The notes: generated by a model not told the origin, from the sequence alone. 64,000 nt of DNA from Astropecten irregularis (GCA_963971285.1 OZ020244.1:3348001-3412000); one strand, 5' to 3'; shown: positions 59,601-60,618, counted from the stretch's first letter. Translations and numbers: made by a program.

Positions 59601-60618
59601 GTGCAATGGGCCACATCCAAGGTTTATGGCAATTAATGGGCAGGCCGAATATGTAAATTTCACAGCTTCTGACTGGCACCATAAGCAGGGAGACCAATGT
59701 TAAAGAGCGTATGTATAATTTAGCTAAAGACAGTCAGTAGAGCACTGGGGCCAATGTCATAGAGCTGCTTAAGCACACAAATTTGCTTAAGCATGGAAAG
59801 TCTTCCTTCATCATGTTCATCGAACAGGATTACCAACAACATTTTCATGTTTTTCAATACTACTTTAACTTGTATTTGGCCATTGTTTGCTGAGCATAAC
59901 ATTGACAAGGAGTTTGGGCTAGCAATAGTCATTTTATTTTATACCAAAGTTTTGGTGCTTTTAAAAGCAACGTTTGGTGCTTAAGCTGCTCTATGAAATT
60001 GGTACCTGGGGCTGATTTCACTAACGTTTTGCGATCATCGCCCAAATCCATCACTAAATGGAAAATTGCTAAGTTAGGTATAGTGATCGAGTTTTCTGTT
60101 TAGCGATGGATTTGGGCTTTTAAGATGATCGCAAAACTGAAATCGGCTCCTGGTATATGTTAATCCATTCAGTATCAGCTTCAGGTAAAAGTTTCTCTGA
60201 TTCAAACAAACTTTAAATACATGCTCAGGGCTTGAATTTCGTGAAAAAATGCATTGGACAGCAGGTCTAGTAACTGAAGCATTTTACTAGACCTGATCTT
60301 TTTTTTACTAGACCTGTGGCATTCATGTACTGTACATGTACATTTATGTGCATAGGGAAACCGTAAACTGCAATAGTGTGTCAAAAATGATCAATTTAGG
60401 CACCATTTAAATTGTGCAAGGAAAACAAAATCACTAGACTGCCGGACTAGTGCAGTACACACTTTACTAGACCGACACTGAAATCACTAGACTCGGTCCA
60501 AGTCCTAGTGGATATTTCGAGCCCTGATGCTGATAACAGAGCAATTATCAAGACTAATTAGAGCACAGAACAAAGTTTTACTCACCAGGAATTGCATTTG
60601 CATGGTAGGCATCACAAA
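19106..60618 (-). CDS. Giant mosaic LGR-type GPCR: discoidin/CTLD/EGF/CUB/LDLa/LRR/7TM (39 exons, 5' incomplete)
   Basis: A cell-surface receptor, inferred to bind an extracellular ligand through its LDLa/LRR ectodomain and signal through heterotrimeric G proteins. All 39 exons have AG/GT borders and every junction phase matches. The sum is 2433 codons plus stop after an initial split codon. The domain order is 3 discoidin, CTLD, EGF, CTLD, 3 CUB, CTLD, linker, CTLD-like, 7 LDLa, LRR N-cap, about 7 LRR, 7TM and a cytoplasmic tail. LDLa plus LRR plus 7TM is the known plan of relaxin receptors (type C LGRs) and of Lymnaea GRL101. The additional lectin, CUB and discoidin modules are much more than that plan. 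Domain-bordering introns are mostly phase 1, as in proteins built by exon shuffling. The signal peptide and initiator Met were not identified. A chimera of two adjacent genes is possible but is disfavoured by the unbroken phase chain. Confidence 0.85.
19322..19525 (+). mobile_element. Second tRNA-derived SINE family, forward copy
   Basis: Box A-like GTAGCCTAGTGGTCTGG, B box GGGTTCGAATCCAACCATG, then CCTTGGGCAAGACACTTTGT and GGGTACCTGTGAGGGTAGAG. It starts 58 bp upstream of exon 39. Confidence 0.88.
19715..19912 (-). mobile_element. Second tRNA-derived SINE family, reverse copy
   Basis: CTACCCTCACAGGTACCCAT, CTTGCCCAAGGATGCAAGCA and the reverse B box, inverted relative to 19322-19525. Together they could form a hairpin in the intron between exons 38 and 39. 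Confidence 0.88.
20056..20309. repeat. 62-bp tandem repeat adjoining the exon 38 donor
   Basis: About four units sharing GTTGCATATGTGTCAAGTAT and TTCTCCCTACCAGCTCTTTT, spaced 61-62 bp. Read on the minus strand, each unit contains AAAAGAGCTG|GTAGGGAG, a copy of the exon 38 donor context. Confidence 0.92.
20310..20452 (-). CDS. Receptor exon 38: cytoplasmic tail, part 1
   Basis: 143 bp, phase 1 to 0, pyrimidine-rich acceptor CTCCTCTCAG, donor GAG|GTAGGG. It encodes [34 protein letters not shown] and QEAVVLEKE, an amphipathic, probably helical, Cys-free segment. It was assigned to this gene because it is the next same-strand open exon and joins the 7TM exon in perfect phase. No domain is recognised. 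Confidence 0.75.
20660..20862 (-). mobile_element. tRNA-derived SINE
   Basis: Same family as 38447-38785 (CTACCAACTGAACTATCC, GATCATTTAAGATACGTGCA, GGGATCACTCAAAGAGGATG). It lies in intron 37; the unspliced reading of the 7TM exon runs into it. Confidence 0.85.
21012..22075 (-). CDS. Receptor exon 37: hinge and seven-transmembrane domain
   Basis: 1064 bp, phase 2 to 1. It starts HSDKYLFCC, the Cys-pair hinge of LGRs, then [16 protein letters not shown]1 has GNVFVV, TM2 [14 protein letters not shown], and TM3 the SSEASV stretch and [12 protein letters not shown] (DRF at the DRY position). TM6 is [13 protein letters not shown] and TM7 NSSINPYLY. These are LGR hallmarks of the relaxin-receptor/GRL101 branch. 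A single exon holds the whole 7TM. The tail has QACPHC, possible palmitoylation cysteines. The exon ends at donor CAG|GTACAT. The longer open frame that runs on to 20803 reads intron and SINE sequence. Confidence 0.95.
22224..22295 (-). CDS. Receptor exon 36: leucine-rich repeat
   Basis: 72 bp, phase 2-2, acceptor ATTTCCAG, donor CT|GTAAGT. It encodes [19 protein letters not shown] then MQTL. It runs straight into the hinge at the start of the 7TM exon. Confidence 0.94.
22438..22612 (-). mobile_element. Third SINE family, reverse partial copy
   Basis: GAAAACCGGAGAACCTGGCG and CTTGTAGCATAAGAGAGAAC; the tRNA head is missing. It lies between exons 35 and 36. Confidence 0.8.
22809..22880 (-). 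CDS. Receptor exon 35: leucine-rich repeat
   Basis: 72 bp, phase 2-2. It encodes [19 protein letters not shown] then VKLL, a strong LRR match. Confidence 0.94.
22940..23140. repeat. Foldback-family 60-bp units, 3 degenerate copies
   Basis: Three tandem units sharing AGCAGGATCTTTCTCAAAGG lie in the intron between exons 34 and 35. Confidence 0.8.
23235..23306 (-). CDS. Receptor exon 34: leucine-rich repeat, divergent
   Basis: 72 bp, phase 2-2, acceptor CCTTTTAG. It encodes [19 protein letters not shown] then LQQL. The conserved Asn of the ladder is replaced by Leu, but the length and phase match its neighbours. Confidence 0.9.
23358..23560 (+). mobile_element. 3' fragment of the same non-LTR retrotransposon
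   Basis: Shares GGGTCTCTGAGGAGGATCCT, GAGAGGTTACTCAGGGAGAG and CAACTTTACGGTCATGTGG with 50195-50425. Frame breaks are present. Confidence 0.75.
23687..23758 (-). CDS. Receptor exon 33: leucine-rich repeat
   Basis: 72 bp, phase 2-2. It encodes [19 protein letters not shown] then NLPHL. Consensus LRR residues are all present. Confidence 0.93.
23910..24840. repeat. 60-bp tandem array, about 15 units, with 120-bp higher-order period
   Basis: The unit has the form CAGAGTTAGGAGGGCCTGAT, then a short variable part, then CTAGCAGGATCTTTCTCAAA and GGCTAAATGGT. From about 24040 to 24520 two unit types alternate (TTTCATTCC with AACGTTCAG, and TTTGCATCC with AATGGTCAG), giving 120-bp higher-order repeats. 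Both strands are open because 60 is a multiple of three; this is not coding evidence. It lies in the intron between exons 32 and 33. Confidence 0.95.
25110..25181 (-). CDS. Receptor exon 32: leucine-rich repeat
   Basis: 72 bp, phase 2-2, donor AT|GTAAGTG. It encodes [18 protein letters not shown] then LLQN, a standard 24-residue LRR. Confidence 0.93.
25269..25487. mobile_element. MITE, GGGGCCAATTTCAT family
   Basis: GGCCAATTTCATGGAGCTGT at the left and GTGAAATTGGC at the right. It lies in the intron between exons 31 and 32. Confidence 0.85.
25514..25585 (-). CDS. Receptor exon 31: leucine-rich repeat
   Basis: 72 bp (24 codons), phase 2-2. It encodes [16 protein letters not shown] then LFSL, the L.L..N.L..L..G.F pattern of extracellular LRRs. 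Confidence 0.93.
25818..26165. mobile_element. MITE, ATCATACTTTGGT family, reverse copy
   Basis: GGTAGTATCATACTTTGGTG, the shared interior in reverse order (CACTGTTTTCTCAAAAAGTT), to AAAGTATAAGGTTACCTT. It lies between exons 30 and 31. Confidence 0.85.
26291..26410 (-). CDS. Receptor exon 30: LRR 1 with 16-residue insertion
   Basis: 120 bp, phase 2-2, acceptor ATTATTCAG, donor CT|GTGAGTCAG. It encodes VLSNTHIEA, an insertion [17 protein letters not shown], then [14 protein letters not shown]. It is 48 bp longer than the 72-bp repeats that follow. The basic RQRR stretch could be a processing site, but this is speculative. Confidence 0.8.
26590..26712. repeat. GAGCCT hexamer array, about 20 units
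   Basis: Near-perfect repeats of GAGCCT ending in GAGCCTCCGTCTCATAAA. The hexamer is the one found in the ends of the MITEs at 30636 and 33941. It is open in several frames and produces Leu/Ser-rich and Arg/Leu-rich translations that are not real. It lies between exons 29 and 30. Confidence 0.9.
26806..26914 (-). CDS. Receptor exon 29: leucine-rich repeat N-terminal cap
   Basis: 109 bp, phase 1 to 2, donor CT|GTAAGTTG. It encodes [20 protein letters not shown], then [10 protein letters not shown]. The CP..C.C....C pattern is the cysteine-rich LRR N-cap. The change from phase 1 to phase 2 marks the switch from shuffled modules to the LRR ladder. Confidence 0.92.
27001..27140. mobile_element. 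LINE 3'-tail-like sequence with TTGATTTGAT repeats
   Basis: TTGATTTGATTTGATTTGAT then CAAATGGTTTATTAACATTA and a CCGGCCAAAGGACGAATTGA block. This arrangement is typical of the end of CR1/L2-type retroelements. Assignment is by general look only. Confidence 0.5.
27756..27875 (-). CDS. Receptor exon 28: LDLa module 7
   Basis: 120 bp, phase 1-1, acceptor GTTGCAG, donor A|GTAAGTTC. It encodes [19 protein letters not shown], then [20 protein letters not shown] replaces GSDE, so calcium binding may be weaker. It sits just before the LRR N-cap, the same position as the signalling LDLa module of relaxin receptors. Confidence 0.93.
27905..28185. repeat. Foldback element with core
   Basis: Left flank ACAAGTAATAAACTGCTGCA and one forward 60-bp unit are followed by a core (ACAAGAGGACAAGAACATGC ... 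CAGAGTGACCAG) and an inverted unit ending TCCTAACTTCAAGCAT. The same core occurs at 39410-39640. Confidence 0.85.
28307..28423 (-). CDS. Receptor exon 27: LDLa module 6
   Basis: 117 bp, phase 1-1, acceptor ATTTGCAG, donor G|GTGAGT. It encodes [19 protein letters not shown], then [20 protein letters not shown] replaces the usual GSDE; the acidic residues are kept. Confidence 0.95.
28672..28824 (-). CDS. Receptor exon 26: degenerate LDLa module 5
   Basis: 153 bp, phase 1-1, donor G|GTACGAAG. It encodes [33 protein letters not shown] and THLRFC. Six Cys are in LDLa order, but the DxSDE calcium box is absent. A second in-frame acceptor would start the exon at 28812 instead of 28824; both keep phase 1. 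Confidence 0.78.
28950..29063 (-). CDS. Receptor exon 25: LDLa module 4, atypical calcium site
   Basis: 114 bp, phase 1-1. It encodes [19 protein letters not shown], then [18 protein letters not shown]. Six Cys are kept. The SDE box is replaced by REDE, with an insertion between Cys5 and the acidic pair. Confidence 0.9.
29418..29534 (-). CDS. Receptor exon 24: LDLa module 3
   Basis: 117 bp, phase 1-1, acceptor ATCTTTTAG, donor G|GTAAGG. It encodes [20 protein letters not shown], then [16 protein letters not shown]. This is a canonical module with six Cys and DGSDE. Confidence 0.95.
29835..29975 (-). mobile_element. Third SINE family, reverse copy
   Basis: GAAAACCGGAGAACCCGAAG, CTTGTAGCATAGGAGAGAAC and CGGGATTGAACCCAGGCC. 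It lies between exons 23 and 24. Confidence 0.83.
30040..30165 (-). CDS. Receptor exon 23: LDLa module 2
   Basis: 126 bp, phase 1-1, acceptor CTTTTCAG, donor G|GTAAGG. It encodes [20 protein letters not shown], then [16 protein letters not shown]. Six Cys and DGSDE are present. Confidence 0.95.
30368..30493 (-). CDS. Receptor exon 22: LDL-receptor class A module 1
   Basis: 126 bp, phase 1-1. It encodes [20 protein letters not shown], then [16 protein letters not shown]. Six Cys and the calcium-chelating D...D..DNSDE are intact, so this module should fold and bind calcium. Confidence 0.95.
30636..30843. mobile_element. MITE with GAGGCTCAGGCTC ends
   Basis: CGAAACAGAGGCTCAGGCTC to GAAGCCTGAGCCTCCGTTTT; interior TATGCTGAAAATATAG and TGGTTTTTCATTGGAGCTGA. 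It is shared with the copy at 33941. Confidence 0.88.
31197..31559 (-). CDS. Receptor exon 21: divergent CTLD-like domain
   Basis: 363 bp, phase 1-1, donor GAG|GTAATT. It opens [17 protein letters not shown], has a helical stretch [26 protein letters not shown], and closes with [15 protein letters not shown] and SAVVCYQ. The Cys pattern and the C..GW......C / C....AVVCY ends suggest a degenerate C-type lectin fold, but the WDG core is missing. The acceptor (TTGAAG) is weak and is duplicated in the upstream intron. Confidence 0.72.
31552..31850. repeat. Direct duplication of exon 21 acceptor region
   Basis: ACCAGGGTCACATTCTTCAA at 31547 is repeated as ACCAGGGTCAAATTCTTCAA at about 31705, and ACCAGAGACCACTGGAAAAC occurs at about 31649 and 31803. 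The duplicated unit is about 155 bp. Confidence 0.87.
32216..32266 (-). CDS. Receptor exon 20: short linker
   Basis: 51 bp, symmetric phase 1-1, acceptor GGAACAG, donor AAG|GTAAGATG. It encodes about [16 protein letters not shown], a hydrophilic Cys-free spacer between two lectin-type modules. Support is from splice sites and phase only. Confidence 0.6.
32761..32902. mobile_element. MITE with GTCGATTTCAC ends
   Basis: GGGTTGATTTCACCAAACTC to GGGCTTCGTAAAATCGACCT, about 140 bp. It lies in the intron between exons 19 and 20. Confidence 0.87.
33012..33163 (-). CDS. Receptor exon 19: C-type lectin domain 3, last part
   Basis: 152 bp, phase 2 to 1, acceptor TTGCCTGCAG, donor AG|GTAGGATC. It encodes [40 protein letters not shown] and W.D..C.....FICKK close the fold. 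An intact QPD or EPN sugar motif is not evident in the expected place. Confidence 0.93.
33789..33861 (-). CDS. Receptor exon 18: C-type lectin domain 3, middle
   Basis: 73 bp, phase 1 to 2, donor AG|GTAAGAGC. It encodes [20 protein letters not shown], the DG.F.W.DG.PL.YS.W core of long-form CTLDs. Confidence 0.93.
33941..34174. mobile_element. MITE with expanded GAGGCTCAGGCTC ends
   Basis: CGAAACAGAGGCTCAGGCTC to GAGCCTGAGCCTCTGCTTCG. It has the same interior as 30636-30843, but the CAGGCT hexamer is repeated more times in both ends. Confidence 0.9.
34264..34473 (-). CDS. Receptor exon 17: C-type lectin domain 3, first part
   Basis: 210 bp, phase 1-1, acceptor TTTATTGCAG, donor AG|GTGAGG. 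It encodes [36 protein letters not shown] and EMNFLHLML, the textbook opening of a CTLD (C..GW....NCY.F....W.DAE..C...GA.L.SI). Confidence 0.94.
34508..34632. mobile_element. Half of a foldback element (GGTTTGCGG family)
   Basis: CTAGTCGAAACGTTGAGACC, AAGTGCGAACGAAAAAGAAG and GCATTTCCGCAAACTGATCC; only one arm is present. It lies 34 bp upstream of exon 17 in the gene's direction. Confidence 0.85.
34678..35190. repeat. Foldback-family copies flanking a SINE pair
   Basis: The left flank at 34678-34735 (ACAAGTAATAAGCTGCTGCA) is separated by a SINE pair from 60-bp units at 34965-35185. The last unit is inverted and ends near the donor of exon 16. Confidence 0.75.
34738..34955. repeat. Head-to-head pair of tRNA-derived SINE heads
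   Basis: A reverse tRNA-like head (TTTGAACCAGCGACCTC ... CCAACTGAG) is followed immediately by a forward one with A box TAGCTCAGTTGGTAAGAG and B box CAGTTCAAATCCC. The family also occurs at 20660-20862, 38447-38785, 40068-40215, 52740-53045 and 54450-54710 (reverse) and 32662-32760 (forward). Confidence 0.85.
35213..35626 (-). CDS. Receptor exon 16: CUB domain 3
   Basis: 414 bp, phase 1-1. It encodes [62 protein letters not shown] and GFSATYHAL. This is a standard CUB profile (F.SP..P..Y, Y.W.I, L.F..FD, D.V.V.DG, YC, GF.A.Y). Confidence 0.93.
35913..36308 (-). CDS. Receptor exon 15: CUB domain 2
   Basis: 396 bp, a complete domain in one symmetric phase 1-1 exon. It shows [64 protein letters not shown] and GFRAIYTST. 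Four core CUB cysteines and the closing GF.A.Y are present. Confidence 0.92.
36476..36729 (-). CDS. Receptor exon 14: CUB domain 1, C-terminal part
   Basis: 254 bp, phase 2 to 1, acceptor GTTTTACAG, donor A|GTAAGTC. It encodes [33 protein letters not shown] and GFVASYQFI. The C.D.L.I / YCG / GF.A.Y sequence is the CUB signature. The initiating ATG of the longer open frame lies in the intron and is not used. Confidence 0.85.
36745..37700. repeat. 27-bp minisatellite, about 35 degenerate units
   Basis: Repeats of about AATGACAAGTCTATAGAACA with AGAT(T/C)AA between. A-rich on the plus strand. It fills most of the intron that splits CUB domain 1. Confidence 0.93.
37934..38096 (-). CDS. Receptor exon 13: CUB domain 1, N-terminal part
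   Basis: 163 bp, phase 1 to 2, donor AG|GTAAAG. It contains [29 protein letters not shown] and ends at DYTVR, the opening strands of a CUB domain. The fold is completed by exon 14 across an intron filled with a 27-bp minisatellite. Confidence 0.75.
38447..38785 (-). mobile_element. tRNA-derived SINE, long copy
   Basis: On the minus strand: A box TAGCTTAGTTGG, B box GGTTTGAATCACG, then a tail with GAAACCACTCACATACAG, GGATCATTTAAGATACGCAC and GGATCACTCAAAGAGGATGC (plus-strand readings). The last three motifs define the family body. Confidence 0.85.
38876..39032 (-). CDS. Receptor exon 12: C-type lectin domain 2, C-terminal part
   Basis: 157 bp, phase 0 to 1, acceptor TTTCCTCAG, donor AAG|GTACAC. 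It ends with APCLAVS, then [15 protein letters not shown], matching the closing C....W.D..C....PFICQ pattern of C-type lectin domains. A tryptophan is present at YWTLGN. Confidence 0.85.
39103..39735. repeat. Most complete foldback element: ends, array, core, inverted array
   Basis: The left end is ACAAGTAATAAACTGCTTCA. Four forward 60-bp units follow (39170-39410), then a core of about 230 bp (39410-39640), then inverted units to AACTCCAAGAATTGGATAAT. It lies in the intron between exons 11 and 12. Confidence 0.88.
39877..40043 (-). CDS. Receptor exon 11: C-type lectin domain 2, N-terminal part
   Basis: 167 bp, phase 1 to 0, donor TGG|GTAAGC. It encodes [17 protein letters not shown], then [19 protein letters not shown], the typical C..GW......CY......W..A...C opening of a CTLD. 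It joins in phase 0 to exon 12. Confidence 0.82.
40068..40215 (-). mobile_element. tRNA-derived SINE head
   Basis: GCGGAATTTGAACCTGTGAC and TCTTAGCTATCTAGCC, same head as 54450-54710, without the body. Confidence 0.78.
40841..40966 (-). CDS. Receptor exon 10: calcium-binding-type EGF domain
   Basis: 126 bp, symmetric phase 1-1. It begins [12 protein letters not shown], then [18 protein letters not shown]. This is the cbEGF signature D.DEC...C...C.N..GSY.C.C..GY with six Cys. The aromatic SYYCSC and the N-terminal D.DE would bind calcium. Confidence 0.92.
41112..41840. repeat. 54-bp GC-rich minisatellite, about 13 units
   Basis: The unit contains GCACCTGTGAGGTGGAGACT and GGACCAGGGAGAGGTTGGAG with G/C-biased variants. 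Both strands are open because 54 is a multiple of three. It lies in the intron between the EGF exon and CTLD 1. Confidence 0.95.
42120..42337 (-). CDS. Receptor exon 9: C-type lectin domain 1, C-terminal part
   Basis: 218 bp, phase 2 to 1. It encodes YLIGLSLR, then [17 protein letters not shown] (the W.DG.P..Y..W core of CTLDs), DYCITM and the closing Cys in RKTQICQI. This is a canonical C-terminal half of a C-type lectin domain. The EPN and QPD calcium/sugar motifs are not visible, so lectin activity is uncertain. Confidence 0.83.
42475..42890. mobile_element. About 415-bp TIR element, copy 1
   Basis: GTGCTGGGCAAAATCGGGTA to CAGATAAAAATCGGAGCACT; interior GTGTTTCTACTTGGCAAAAT and GACAAAATAACTGACT shared with 61040-61492. 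It lies between exons 8 and 9. Confidence 0.85.
42952..43138 (-). CDS. Receptor exon 8: C-type lectin domain 1, N-terminal part
   Basis: 187 bp, phase 1 to 2. The sequence has [27 protein letters not shown] and the helix region [13 protein letters not shown], which fit the start of a C-type lectin-like fold. The donor is the unusual AA|GTTAGC, but it gives a perfect phase-2 join to exon 9 (HK then YLIGL). Confidence 0.72.
43480..43830. repeat. GGCCCAGGCCTGAAGG minisatellite
   Basis: Irregular repeats of AGGCCCAGGCCTGAAGGCC. The right boundary (GCTGGGCCAAATTACTAGTA, then TTAAAGATTCTC) matches the ends of related elements at 50640-50860 and 54770-54890, so the array has grown inside a dispersed element. 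A reverse relative lies at 28505-28640. Confidence 0.82.
43957..44104 (-). CDS. Receptor exon 7: discoidin domain 3, C-terminal part
   Basis: 148 bp, phase 0 to 1, donor AAG|GTAATT. It encodes [16 protein letters not shown], then [10 protein letters not shown] and LRVEFLGC, completing the third F5/8 C domain. Its length equals that of exon 5 (148 bp), consistent with tandem duplication of a two-exon module. Confidence 0.88.
44205..44560. repeat. Foldback element with inverted units
   Basis: Left end ACAAGTAATAAGCTGCTGCC, one forward unit, then about four inverted units (GAAAGATCCTGCTAGGATTG) to 44555. Confidence 0.85.
44566..44842. mobile_element. G-run MITE with GGTGTCGAT ends
   Basis: TGGTGTCGATTTCTTTTCAT then GGGGGG at the left and CCCCCCAGGATCGACACC at the right, with further poly-G/poly-C runs inside. 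A related poly-T/poly-G stretch lies at 24875-25035. Confidence 0.8.
45400..45740. mobile_element. MITE, ATCATACTTTGGT family, left end eroded
   Basis: It starts near TTTGGTTTTTGCCAAAGAAA and ends CCAAAATATGATAGTACC. The interior matches the 46168 copy. Confidence 0.82.
46168..46534. mobile_element. About 365-bp MITE, family with ATCATACTTTGGT ends
   Basis: Left end AAGGTAATATCATACTTTGG, right end CCAAAGTATGATACAACCTT. The interior includes TTTTTGAGAAAACAGTGAAA and TAAATACACCATTTCAGGCG, shared with the copies at 4345, 25818, 45400, 47930 and 56311. Confidence 0.9.
46735..47245. repeat. 60-bp array, inverted orientation, about 8 units
   Basis: Repeats of CAGGCCCTCCTAACTCTGAC and TTTGAGAAAGATCCTGCTAG, in the large intron between exons 6 and 7. 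Confidence 0.9.
47930..48180. mobile_element. MITE fragment, ATCATACTTTGGT family
   Basis: GAGATCAAAACTGTTTGCAG, GGATAAATACACCATTTCAG, and the conserved end region AAATCTGTGAAAATTTCTGT. Confidence 0.8.
48970..49101. mobile_element. Short palindromic MITE
   Basis: GGGCCTGTTTGTTTCTCGCA and CGAAACAAACAGGCCC form the ends, with GGATCCGGATCCCATTTT matching AAAATGGGATCCGGATCC inside. Confidence 0.9.
49166..49351. mobile_element. Pogo/Tigger-like MITE
   Basis: TACAGTGGAACGTCACTATA and TATATCAGTGTTCCACTGTA are inverted ends with TA at each border, typical of pogo-type mariner derivatives. 186 bp. Confidence 0.82.
49518..49716. mobile_element. Foldback element (GGTTTGCGG family)
   Basis: ATTGGTATGTGGATTGGTTT to AAACCGATCCACATACCAAT, about 199 bp, with CAATGTTTCGACTAGCCTGC inside. 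Confidence 0.9.
49806..50152 (-). CDS. Receptor exon 6: discoidin domain 3, N-terminal part
   Basis: 347 bp, phase 1 to 0, acceptor TTTCTCACAG, donor ATG|GTAAGT. It contains [32 protein letters not shown] and the TGIITQGCG strand. It continues in frame into exon 7 across a 5.7-kb intron. Confidence 0.9.
50195..50425 (+). mobile_element. 3' fragment of a non-LTR retrotransposon (reverse transcriptase C-terminal region)
   Basis: The plus strand reads [19 protein letters not shown] then PARRILLYE. This resembles the conserved post-RT motif (R...W.GHV.R) of LINE-type elements. A sister fragment lies at 23358-23560. It is only a remnant, with no complete ORF. Confidence 0.72.
50433..50625. mobile_element. 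MITE, ACACATGGTTG ends
   Basis: GACACATGGTTGCGATAGGT and TTTTGCTGAGATGGGGATTG at the left are matched by ATCCCCATCTCAGCAAAATA and CCTGACACAACCATGTGTC at the right. Confidence 0.88.
50640..50860. repeat. Dispersed repeat with GGCCCAGGCCTG core
   Basis: CAATGTGGACTCAATCTGTC, GAAGTTGATGGTTCAAGGCT and GCCCAGGCCTGGCATGGG. It shares these with 43320-43480, 54770-54890 and, in reverse, 28505-28640. Confidence 0.78.
50993..51140 (-). CDS. Receptor exon 5: discoidin domain 2, C-terminal part
   Basis: 148 bp, phase 0 to 1, acceptor AATTGCAG, donor GAG|GTATGT. It encodes [19 protein letters not shown], then VRLEPVTWH and LRMELVGC. These are the conserved F.AN.D, N.L.PP and LR.EL.GC elements that close a discoidin fold. 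Confidence 0.88.
51335..51415. repeat. Single degenerate 60-bp unit
   Basis: GAAATGTCAGGCCCTCCTAA preceded by a diverged TTTGAAAAAGTTTCTGTTAG. This is an isolated relic in the intron between exons 4 and 5. Confidence 0.6.
51975..52297 (-). CDS. Receptor exon 4: discoidin domain 2, N-terminal part
   Basis: 323 bp, phase 1 to 0, donor AAG|GTAAGG. It carries classic F5/8 C text: [36 protein letters not shown] and the AVLTQG strand. It has the same exon split as the other two discoidin domains. Confidence 0.9.
52410..52620. mobile_element. Hairpin element with about 80-bp near-perfect arms
   Basis: The left arm 52410-52488 (AAAAGAAAGAAGGTAGGTTT ... TGAGAAGAACCGTTGGT) is repeated inverted at 52538-52620, differing mainly by a 4-bp insertion. 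A 49-bp loop separates the arms. A diverged relative of one arm is seen at 49405-49470. Confidence 0.93.
52740..53045 (-). mobile_element. tRNA-derived SINE
   Basis: Full-length member with GGGATTCAAACCTACGG, TACCAACTGAGCTATTCAGC and GGATCATTTAAGATACGCAC. Confidence 0.85.
53302..53446 (-). CDS. Receptor exon 3: discoidin domain 1, C-terminal part
   Basis: 145 bp, phase 0 to 1. It encodes [10 protein letters not shown], then [13 protein letters not shown] and LRMDLIGC, the closing strands and last Cys of an F5/8 C domain. The donor is G|GTTCGTAAG. A nearby GTAAGT 4 bases downstream would put the next exon out of frame. The acceptor lies at the very end of a transposon fragment (see findings). 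Confidence 0.83.
53447..53640. mobile_element. Truncated GGGCTCGAAAT-type element ending at exon 3
   Basis: Read on the minus strand it matches 60228-60440 from CAGGGCTTGAATTTCGTGAA through GTGTGTCAAAAATCATCAAT and TTAGGCACCATTTTAATTGT up to the exon border. Confidence 0.85.
53670..54010. repeat. Foldback-family element with right end
   Basis: About four forward units, then an inverted unit and the right end CCTCCTAACTCCAAGCATTC to GCAGTTTGCAGAAGTTTATT. It lies between exons 2 and 3. Confidence 0.85.
54090..54418 (-). CDS. Receptor exon 2: discoidin (F5/8 type C) domain 1, N-terminal part
   Basis: 329 bp, phase 1 to 0, acceptor GTGTTCAG, donor CAG|GTTAGAG. It begins with the first domain Cys ([10 protein letters not shown]), followed by SYITASSS, a typical YWAP loop, WLQVCF and the TGVVLQGG strand. 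These match the F5/8 C fold, which usually binds carbohydrate or phospholipid at cell surfaces. The domain is completed by exon 3. Confidence 0.85.
54450..54710 (-). mobile_element. tRNA-derived SINE
   Basis: GCGGGATTTGAACCTGTGAC, CAACCAACTGAGCTATGCAG and AGATCATTTAATTGATACGT. It lies just 5' of exon 2 in the gene's direction. Confidence 0.85.
55219..55272 (-). CDS. Candidate 54-bp phase 1-1 micro-exon
   Basis: Acceptor TTCATTAG and donor AAG|GTGCGTG bound a 54-bp open stretch that would encode about [17 protein letters not shown] in a symmetric phase 1-1 frame. It could sit between exon 1 and the first discoidin domain without breaking the frame. No domain is recognised and the acceptor has a weak pyrimidine tract, so it may be chance. 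It is not counted in the 39 exons. Confidence 0.25.
56005..56275. repeat. Foldback-family element, degenerate
   Basis: Degenerate units, then an inverted unit with AGGCCCTCTTAACTCC and the right end AATTTCAGGCCATTATTTTG to AACTTGTATCA. Confidence 0.8.
56311..56672. mobile_element. MITE, ATCATACTTTGGT family
   Basis: AAAGGTAATATCATACTTTG to AATGTATGATACTGCCTTTA, 362 bp. It lies in the intron upstream of exon 2. Confidence 0.9.
56905..57026. repeat. 23-bp tandem repeat, 5 units
   Basis: Five copies of CCAAATAACGCACTGACATC with a 3-4 bp spacer, in the intron upstream of exon 2. Confidence 0.93.
57240..57480 (+). mobile_element. Third tRNA-derived SINE family
   Basis: TAGGTGGCAAGTGCGTTAGG, B box GGGTTCGATCCCAACTTGG, then CTCTCCTGTGCTACAAGGAT and GGTTCTCCGGTTTTCC. 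Reverse relatives lie at 29835-29975 and 22438-22612. Confidence 0.85.
58231..58475. mobile_element. MITE, GGGGCCAATTTCAT family
   Basis: GGGCCAATTTCATAGAGCTG to CAGCTCTATGAAATTGGCCC, 245 bp, with interior GATTACCAACCAAATTTTCA. Partial relatives lie at 32508-32560 and 38113-38265. Confidence 0.92.
58870..59330. repeat. Possible TIR element rich in GGTCTA
   Basis: GGCGTTCAGATGCAGTACT at the left and AGAGTACTGCGTCTGAACAT at the right are inverted. The interior repeats GGTCTA/TAGACC many times. No known family is recognised. Confidence 0.7.
59747..60007. mobile_element. MITE, GGGGCCAATTTCAT family
   Basis: GGGGCCAATGTCATAGAGCT to AGCTGCTCTATGAAATTGGT. It is next to another TIR element at 60008-60150. 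Confidence 0.9.
60008..60150. mobile_element. Short TIR element (GCTGATTTCA ends)
   Basis: GGGGCTGATTTCACTAACG, TTTTGCGATCATCGCCCAAA, and the inverted TTTGGGCTTTTAAGATGATC with GAAATCGGCTCC at the right end. It makes a 143-bp hairpin. Confidence 0.82.
60228..60530. mobile_element. TIR element of the GGGCTCGAAAT type
   Basis: CAGGGCTTGAATTTCGTGAA at the left and GGATATTTCGAGCCCTGATG at the right, with repeated ACTAGACC/GGTCTAGT. About 300 bp. A truncated copy lies at 53447-53640. Confidence 0.85.
60586..60618 (-). CDS. Receptor exon 1 seen: short Cys-containing segment
   Basis: A 33-bp exon with acceptor TTTCAG and donor GTGAGTAA, phase 1 in and phase 1 out. It encodes about [10 protein letters not shown]. 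The phase matches the discoidin exon downstream. It is the most upstream exon I can support. Its small size makes it the least certain member of the chain after the candidate micro-exon at 55219. Confidence 0.55.

Noticed and set aside
59382..59697. 93-residue minus-strand frame as an upstream receptor exon
   Set aside because: No paired splice sites in the required phase and no domain similarity.
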